NCBI GenBank assembly: GCA_022561095.1
Contig: JADFRV010000140.1
Coordinates: 1 to 5,898, forward strand
Direction: 5' to 3'
Origin: Chloroflexota bacterium
GTDB lineage: Bacteria > Chloroflexota > Dehalococcoidia > SM23-28-2 > RBG-16-64-32
DNA: 5,898 bases
Every line of letters begins with the position of its first letter. The first letter of the stretch is position 1. Shown one piece after another: positions 1 through 3,961 of this stretch. A model generated the notes under the pieces. That model did not search any database and had not been told where the DNA came from. It saw only the letters and a program-made list of their open reading frames with translations. Both the position numbers and the translations under genes were made by a program.

Positions 1-276
1 CTCTCCCTTTGCTTTGAGGGCTCGGCTGACAGCGTATTCGAGCTCCTCCTTGCAACCTTCTCGGTTCAAGCTATTGGGCGTCAGCAGGAAGGCGCAGCCG
101 CTCAACGGTGAGCGTGTGATCTTCCTGCCTATCTGCCCCCAAAGGCGCCGTCCAGGAATGAGCGCCCGTTTGTCGTAGATTACCGTTATTCCGAGTGCCT
201 CTAATTCCTGAACGAGCCAACTGAAGTCGCCGCCCTCGTCGTCCTTCCAGGCGTAGGTGATCCAAAGAGGGTCCAC
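1..276 (-). CDS. TIR-domain protein, N-terminal part (C-terminus beyond left edge)
   Basis: The frame is open from a GTG at 276-274 to the left edge and gives 92 residues. They read as a bacterial TIR domain: first beta strand and AA region WITYAWKDDEGGDFSWL (5-21), BB-loop region YDKRALIPGRRLWGQI (34-49), CAFLLTPNS (61-69), and helix GCKEELEYA (74-82), where E78 aligns with the catalytic glutamate of TIR NAD-cleaving enzymes. This wording resembles standalone bacterial proteins beginning with a 'FISYAWKDNEDGDFDWLVQELE'-like stretch (recalled, not searched). TIR proteins of this kind often deplete NAD or make cyclic ADP-ribose signals in phage defence; whether this one does is inference. The start is well fixed: an in-frame TAG lies at 312-310, GTG is the only usual start codon after it, and the fold's first strand begins four residues in. 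There is no Shine-Dalgarno. The C-terminal effector or sensor part, if any, is not in the window. Confidence 0.85.
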   Translation of the reverse strand, partial: MDPLWITYAWKDDEGGDFSWLVQELEALGITVIYDKRALIPGRRLWGQIGRKITRSPLSGCAFLLTPNSLNREGCKEELEYAVSRALKAKGE

Positions 277-416
277 GCCCCGGATTCTAACGCAGAGCCG
301 GCGTGGTGTCTAAGCGAGGAGGATCTCAGACCCCCTCCCGCCGCCGATGCGGAGCTCGTTGTCGTAGTGACGACCTTTCCGCCTCGGCCTGATCCGACGC
401 CGCCAGCAACTTCGGC
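277..416. other. Gap between recombinase and TIR gene
   Basis: 139-140 bp without a convincing gene. It holds the TIR promoter at its left end. A small GTCGT-AGTG-ACGAC hairpin (361-374) has no T-run on either side and is not called a terminator. Read-through from the recombinase into the TIR gene therefore remains possible in addition to the TIR gene's own promoter. Confidence 0.5.
284..312 (-). promoter_or_regulatory. Sigma70-type promoter of the TIR gene
   Basis: Read on the minus strand: TAGACA (312-307, 5 of 6 to TTGACA), a 17-bp spacer, and TAGAAT (289-284, 5 of 6 to TATAAT). Seven bases separate the -10 box from the GTG at 276, so the predicted transcription start falls on or within a base or so of the start codon. 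This would give a leaderless mRNA, consistent with the absence of a ribosome-binding site. Boxes and spacing are seen directly; promoter activity is inferred. Confidence 0.6.
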
Positions 417-1337
417 CTAGTGCCGTAGCAGCGCCCCAACCGGCGTGAACGTCTTGTGCTCCCGCGCCGCGTCCTCGTAGCCGAAGCCACGCAGGTAGTT
501 GTCCGTCGTCATCAGCGAGCTGTGACCCAGGAAGTGTTGGAGCGCCTTCACGTTGGCGCCGTTCCTCAAGGCAAAGGCGGCGAATGTGTGACGCCATCTG
601 TGCGGGCTGGTGGAGATGCCCGCCCGCTTGCCCAGGCGCTTGATGCGTTGGTAAAGGGCGTGGACGCCGATCCTGGTGCCGCGGGCATGGTAGTTCTGTC
701 CGAAGCCCCGATTGATGAACAGAGGGGCATCGGCGGTCGGCTGGCGACGCATCTCCAGGTAGTGCTCCAGCGCCTTCCGCGTCATCTCGGAGATCCGTAC
801 CCAGCGCTCCTTCTCACCCTTGCCCCGCACCTTGATAAGCTCGCCGTCCAGGTCCCCGACGTCCAGCGAGCAGACTTCACCGGCCCGTAGACCCGTGTCC
901 AGGAGCAGAAGGAGCATAGCCGTCATCTCCTGGGCGTCCCAGGGGTGCCAGAGGGCGGGGTCCGCCGCCTCCTTGAGTAGCGCCTGCACCTCCTCCTGGG
1001 TGTGGGTCTTGCGGATGTAGTGCCGCTCCCGGGCCTTGGGGACGGCCTTCATTAGATCGAGTCGGCAGTAGCCCATCAGGCCGCACCAGTTGACGAAGAC
1101 GCCGAGGCGCATCCGGTAGCTGTTCAGTGTAGTGGCGCTGACGCCGCGCTCATGCGTCCAGGCCAGGTAGTCCAGTAGGACCGGCACGTCGATGTCCTCC
1201 GTCTCCGAGAGCTCGCGCGCCGCCAGGAACCGCAGCAGCATCCCCAGGTCCAGGCGGTACGTCTCGATCGTCTTGTCCGCGCAGGCGATCGCCAGGCGGC
1301 TGCGTATGAAGGCCTCCAGGGCCGTCTGGAGCTCCAT
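417..1337 (-). CDS. Tyrosine recombinase / integrase, XerC/XerD-like
   Basis: A 306-aa site-specific recombinase, the usual length for Xer-type enzymes (about 300). The N-terminal SAM-like core-binding domain covers about residues 1-100 and the catalytic domain about 115-290. All active-site residues are present: R151 (DTGLRAGEVCSL), K173 (VRGKGEKERWV), H246 and R249 (SPHRWRHTFA), H272 (LGHSS) and the nucleophile Y281 (TTDNYL). It should cut and rejoin DNA through a 3'-phosphotyrosine. ATG at 1337 is preferred over the adjacent GTG at 1340: AGGAGG at 1350-1345 leaves 7 nt to the ATG but only 4 to the GTG. The ATG overlaps the TGA of the 98-aa gene by one base, so the two are probably translationally coupled. 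Housekeeping dimer resolution is less likely than integration of a small element, given the accessory neighbours, but no att or dif site was recognised. Confidence 0.95.
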   Translation of the reverse strand: MELQTALEAFIRSRLAIACADKTIETYRLDLGMLLRFLAARELSETEDIDVPVLLDYLAWTHERGVSATTLNSYRMRLGVFVNWCGLMGYCRLDLMKAVPKARERHYIRKTHTQEEVQALLKEAADPALWHPWDAQEMTAMLLLLLDTGLRAGEVCSLDVGDLDGELIKVRGKGEKERWVRISEMTRKALEHYLEMRRQPTADAPLFINRGFGQNYHARGTRIGVHALYQRIKRLGKRAGISTSPHRWRHTFAAFALRNGANVKALQHFLGHSSLMTTDNYLRGFGYEDAAREHKTFTPVGALLRH

Positions 1338-1633
1338 CACGCCCCCTCCTTATCGGCCAGGGAGCAGCTGCGCTCCCCATATCCGTCGATGCTGAGCCGC
1401 CGGGTGCCCGCCGGGCAGTTGGCCATTAGCAGGCCCCGGCCCCGGCCGACAAGATCGGCGCCGTCCAGCAGGGAGTAGCGCAGCCAGCGGCCGCCCTCCT
1501 CCGTGGCGTCGACGATCATGCTACCGGCGCAGCCGCAGCAGTCGACGTAAATCGCCGACAGGCTGGAGCCGACCAGGTGCCAGTGGTGAGCGCCGCTGTC
1601 GAGCCCCGTCGTGTGGGGGTGTTCTATGCTCAT
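1337..1633 (-). CDS. Unknown 98-aa Cys/His-containing protein coupled to the recombinase
   Basis: I do not recognise this family. It is judged real because GAGAGGAGG lies 6 nt before the ATG at 1633-1631 and because its TGA (1339-1337) overlaps the recombinase ATG in a TGATG junction, the usual mark of translational coupling. The 98-residue protein has no signal peptide or membrane segment. It has a His-rich start (H5, H7, H16, H17, H19), a CCGC cluster (C32, C33, C35) and further Cys at 73 and 90, which could bind a metal; the hydrophobic stretches (SSLSAIYV, SMIVDA) suggest a small beta fold. By position it could be an accessory factor of the recombinase, for example a directionality or DNA-binding partner, or simply a passenger. 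No function is assigned. Confidence 0.65.
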   Translation of the reverse strand: MSIEHPHTTGLDSGAHHWHLVGSSLSAIYVDCCGCAGSMIVDATEEGGRWLRYSLLDGADLVGRGRGLLMANCPAGTRRLSIDGYGERSCSLADKEGA

Positions 1634-1664
1634 GCGTGGCCTCCTCTCGTTTGCGTCTGTGCAC

Positions 1665-1694
1665 GATGTACACCGCGCCCTCAGGACGCGTCAA
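1665..1694 (-). promoter_or_regulatory. Possible promoter of the 98-aa gene / recombinase operon
   Basis: On the minus strand, TTGACG (1694-1689, 5 of 6 to consensus), an 18-bp spacer and TACATC (1670-1665, 3 of 6). The predicted start near 1658 would leave a leader of about 25 nt that includes the strong Shine-Dalgarno before 1633. The -10 box is weak. It sits inside an imperfect palindrome, GTGCAC-GAT-GTACAC (1660-1674), which could be a repressor site. Confidence 0.3.
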
Positions 1695-1722
1695 ACGAGA
1701 TTGGCCACGTCTGCCCACTATG

Positions 1723-1751
1723 CCAGCTGGTAAGTTGAAATTACCAGGTGG
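1723..1751. repeat. Inverted repeat, 11-bp arms, operator-like
   Basis: CCAGCTGGTAA (1723-1733) and TTACCAGGTGG (1741-1751) are reverse complements at 10 of 11 positions, with a 7-base centre GTTGAAA. There is no T-run after it, so it is not a typical terminator. The 18-bp centre-to-centre spacing of the arms, and the location between divergent genes, suit a dimeric DNA-binding protein, but it could also be a recombinase binding site. The repeat is seen; the role is inferred. Confidence 0.55.
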
Positions 1752-1851
1752 TGATTTTCGTCGGAGAGCTCGCGGCTTCGAGGAATACCAATGCAACAAA
1801 AGAGCGATCTGACTGGCACCGCAATATTCACTTGGTAGAAACGCACCCTGA

Positions 1852-1881
1852 CTGGTAGCTAGTATCTTATTGTCATATAAT
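1852..1881 (+). promoter_or_regulatory. Promoter of rpsA (-10 TATAAT, weak -35)
   Basis: A perfect TATAAT occupies 1876-1881. The best -35 candidate is CTGGTA at 1852-1857 (3 of 6, 18-bp spacer). A start near 1888 gives a leader of about 48 nt. The weak -35 overlaps the second CTGACTGG repeat and a TGGTA pentamer, which leaves room for an activator. The -10 box lies downstream of the in-frame TTG at 1870, which argues against that codon as the translation start. Confidence 0.55.
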
Positions 1882-1886
1882 GAGGC

Positions 1887-1908
1887 CGAGGTTGCTGCCG
1901 TAACCTCG
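1887..1908 (+). promoter_or_regulatory. Stem-loop at the 5' end of the rpsA leader
   Basis: CGAGGTT (1887-1893) pairs perfectly with AACCTCG (1902-1908) around an 8-base loop; a further G-U pair is possible. If transcription starts near 1888 the stem is at the very 5' end of the mRNA. It could protect the transcript or be part of S1 autocontrol, which is known for rpsA in E. coli through its leader hairpins. The function here is inference. Confidence 0.45.
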
Positions 1909-1922
1909 ACTCACACTTACTT

Positions 1923-1929
1923 GGAGGTG
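1923..1929 (+). promoter_or_regulatory. Ribosome-binding site that fixes the rpsA start
   Basis: GGAGGTG matches seven consecutive bases of the anti-Shine-Dalgarno. GGAGG is 8 nt from the in-frame TTG at 1936-1938, which supports that codon as the start instead of the TTG at 1870 or the ATG at 1990. Confidence 0.75.
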
Positions 1930-1935
1930 CTACTT

Positions 1936-3939
1936 TTGACATCCGAAGACCCAGAGGGAGGGACGCTGGACAGGGATGAGCCCCAGTCCATGGCTGCCCT
2001 CCTGGAACAGGAGACCACTCCTTATACCGAACTCCGCCGTGGGGACATCGTAGAAGGGGCGGTCGTTGGCACCGATCGCGACGGCATCTTAGTCGACATC
2101 GGCGCCAAGTCTGAGGGCGTCATCCCCGCCAACGAGATGCATTCCCTCCAGCCGGAAGGAGCCTCCAAGCTTCAGATGGGGGAGAAGGTCCTCGTCTTCG
2201 TCGTGCAGCCGGAGTCGCCGGATGGCCAGATTATCCTCTCTCTGGACCGCGCCCGCGGCGAGCAGGGCTGGCGCGTCCTTCAAGAGTACATGGACCAGAA
2301 TCAGGCGTTTGAGGGCTACGTTACGGGCAGTAACAAGGGCGGTCTCCTGGTAAACGTGGAGGGCGTTAACTCCTTCATCCCGCTGTCCCAGATCGCTATC
2401 GGCCGGCCGGAACGCGGCGACCCGGAGACCACCGAGAAGGCGCTGGCGGAATGGATCGGACGCACCCTGACCCTCAAAGTGATCGAGCTGAACCGCAGGC
2501 GGAATCGGGCCATCGTTTCAGAACGGGCGGCGATGCAGGAGAAGCGCGCCGCTGAGAAGGAACGCTTGCTTCAGGAGCTCAACGAAGGCGATATACGCAA
2601 CGGCAGCATAACCAGCATCCGGGACTTCGGCATCTTTGTGGACGTGGGCGGTGCGGACGGCCTTGTCCACCTTTCGGAGCTCTCCTGGGAGCGTACTCCC
2701 AAGTCGCCGAATGACCTGTTCAACGTCGGTGACGAGGTGGAGGTTTACGTGCTGAAGGTGGATCAGGAGAGCAAGAAGATCGCCCTCAGCCTGCGACGCG
2801 CCCAACCCGAGAAATGGGAGGAGATGGTCGCCGGGTTCCGCGAGGGCCAGATCGTCCCCGGTCAGGTGACCAAGCTCGCACCTTTTGGCGCCTTCGTGCG
2901 GTTGGACGGCCCCATTGAGGGGTTGATCCACATCTCCGAGCTCGTTGACCGGCGGATCAACCATCCTAAGGAGATCGTCGATGAGGACGGTGTCGTCCCC
3001 GTTAAGATCGTGCGCATAGAGCATGACCGACACCGCCTCGGCCTGTCCCTGAGGCAAGCTCGCGACAAGGCCGAGGAGGACGGCTGGGTGTTCAACGACT
3101 GCGGTGGCGTCATCACAGGGCCGGAAGAGGTGTACGCCAAACTGGGCGTTGTGGCGCCGCCGAGGCCGGAGCCTGAGGCCGCTGCCGAGAAGCCGGAGGC
3201 TGAGGCCGAGCCTGCGCTGGGCACTATGGAGGCGGCAATGAAGGCGGCCGAGGCTGAGGCGGGAGAGGCTGCGGAGCCCGAGGCGGCTGCGGCGGAGGAG
3301 TCCGAGACGGAAGAGGCCACGGAGTCTGAGACTGAGGCCGGGGCGGAAGAGACAGCTGCGGTGGAAGAGCCTGAGACTGAGGCCGAGGCGGAAGAGGCTG
3401 CGGAGCCCGAGACCGAAGAGGCCACGGAGTCTGAGACTGAGGCCGGGGCGGAAGAGACAGCTGCGGTGGAAGAGCCTGAGACTGAGGCTGAGGCGGGAGA
3501 GGCTGCGGAGCCCGAGGCGGCTGCGGCGGAGGAGCCCGAGACGGAAGAGGCCACAGAGTCTGAGACTGAGCCCGAGGCGGCTGCGGCGGAGGAGCCCGAG
3601 ACGGAAGAGGCCACAGAGTCTGAGACTGAGCCCGAGGCGGCTGCGGCGGAGGAGCCCGAGACGGAAGAGGCCACGGAGTCTGAGACTGAGGCCGAGGCGG
3701 GAGAGGCTGCGGAGCCACAATCTGAAGCTAAGGTGGAAGAGGTTACCGAGGCAGAGGCCACTGCCGAGGAGGCAGGGGAGGAAGAGGCCGAAACCGCCAG
3801 CGAATCTGAAATTGAAGACGAACCTACTGTAACGGAAGACACTCCGGATGCGTTGAACAAAGTGAAGGATGCGTCTGCTGAGGTCGAGACCGAGGCTGAC
3901 GAGGGCGCTGAGCCTGCGAAGGACGAGACGAGCGACTAG
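1936..3939 (+). CDS. rpsA: 30S ribosomal protein S1 with long acidic repeat tail
   Basis: A 667-aa protein from a TTG start. It has four S1 RNA-binding (OB-fold) domains: about 33-105 (GDIVEGAVVGTDRDGILVDIG), 120-197 (the most diverged), 216-288 (GSITSIRDFGIFVDVG, then DGLVHLSELSW) and 302-374 (GQVTKLAPFGAFV, then EGLIHISELV). Domains 3 and 4 are closest to the canonical S1 form. S1 binds mRNA on the small ribosomal subunit and helps initiation. From about residue 405 to the end is a low-complexity tail rich in Glu and Ala with Pro, Ser and Thr; between K436 and K599 there is no Lys or Arg at all. The tail is encoded by recent DNA repeats. Four-domain S1 proteins of related bacteria are, from memory, around 400 residues, so the tail is the odd part. 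It is followed by clpC after 22 bp with no terminator, suggesting one transcript. Confidence 0.93.
   Translation: MTSEDPEGGTLDRDEPQSMAALLEQETTPYTELRRGDIVEGAVVGTDRDGILVDIGAKSEGVIPANEMHSLQPEGASKLQMGEKVLVFVVQPESPDGQIILSLDRARGEQGWRVLQEYMDQNQAFEGYVTGSNKGGLLVNVEGVNSFIPLSQIAIGRPERGDPETTEKALAEWIGRTLTLKVIELNRRRNRAIVSERAAMQEKRAAEKERLLQELNEGDIRNGSITSIRDFGIFVDVGGADGLVHLSELSWERTPKSPNDLFNVGDEVEVYVLKVDQESKKIALSLRRAQPEKWEEMVAGFREGQIVPGQVTKLAPFGAFVRLDGPIEGLIHISELVDRRINHPKEIVDEDGVVPVKIVRIEHDRHRLGLSLRQARDKAEEDGWVFNDCGGVITGPEEVYAKLGVVAPPRPEPEAAAEKPEAEAEPALGTMEAAMKAAEAEAGEAAEPEAAAAEESETEEATESETEAGAEETAAVEEPETEAEAEEAAEPETEEATESETEAGAEETAAVEEPETEAEAGEAAEPEAAAAEEPETEEATESETEPEAAAAEEPETEEATESETEPEAAAAEEPETEEATESETEAEAGEAAEPQSEAKVEEVTEAEATAEEAGEEEAETASESEIEDEPTVTEDTPDALNKVKDASAEVETEADEGAEPAKDETSD
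3310..3516 (+). repeat. 105-bp near-perfect tandem duplication in the rpsA tail
   Basis: Positions 3310-3411 match 3415-3516 at an offset of 105 bp (35 codons): 74 bases are identical, and the rest of the unit carries only two differences (3384/3489 and 3392/3497). It encodes two copies of EEATESETEAGAEETAAVEE followed by PETEAEA. Identity at third codon positions points to recent duplication. Confidence 0.85.
3508..3690 (+). repeat. 60-bp tandem repeat, about three copies, in the rpsA tail
   Basis: Period 60 bp (20 codons), unit EPEAAAAEEPETEEATESET. The blocks 3541-3600 and 3601-3660 are identical base for base; the flanking partial copies extend the repeat to 3508 and 3690, with a single change at 3675. 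The frame is kept because the period is a multiple of three. Such repeats vary in copy number and are prone to collapse in short-read assemblies. Confidence 0.9.
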
Positions 3940-3961
3940 ATATTGGGCTGGAGCATAGGTC

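Larger units (their letters stand above)
1634..1935. promoter_or_regulatory. Divergent intergenic control region (recombinase operon / rpsA-clpC)
   Basis: About 300 bp between two divergent transcription units, more AT-rich towards the rpsA side. No credible gene is seen in it: a minus-strand frame at 1521-1799 is a shadow with no ribosome-binding site. It contains the inverted repeat at 1723-1751, five TGGTA/TACCA pentamers, a CTGACTGG direct repeat (1809-1816 and 1848-1855), the rpsA -10 box and the rpsA leader stem-loop, described separately. Confidence 0.7.

Noticed and set aside
71..265. 64-aa minus-strand ATG frame
   Set aside because: Shadow, in another frame, of the TIR gene that starts with GTG at 276.
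361..374. GTCGT-AGTG-ACGAC hairpin as a terminator
   Set aside because: Only 5 bp of stem and no T-run on either strand.
310..597. Minus-strand frame, and plus-strand frame at 456-890
   Set aside because: Both overlap the recombinase in other frames and have no recognisable domain or ribosome-binding site; the recombinase has all its catalytic residues.
1207..1774. GAGAGCTCGCG repeated at 1207 and 1764 as possible att-type direct repeats
   Set aside because: An 11-base match is expected by chance in a window this long, and one copy is inside the recombinase coding sequence.
1521..1799. 92-aa minus-strand frame over the intergenic region
   Set aside because: No ribosome-binding site, basic low-information composition, and overlap with the better supported 98-aa gene.
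1870..1935. Upstream extension of rpsA to a TTG at 1870
   Set aside because: It lies across the TATAAT box and before the predicted transcription start, has no Shine-Dalgarno, and the added residues do not resemble S1.
1634..3961. CIRCE or CtsR heat-shock operators ahead of clpC or rpsA
   Set aside because: Looked for the TTAGCACTC-N9-GAGTGCTAA pattern and CtsR heptad repeats and found none.
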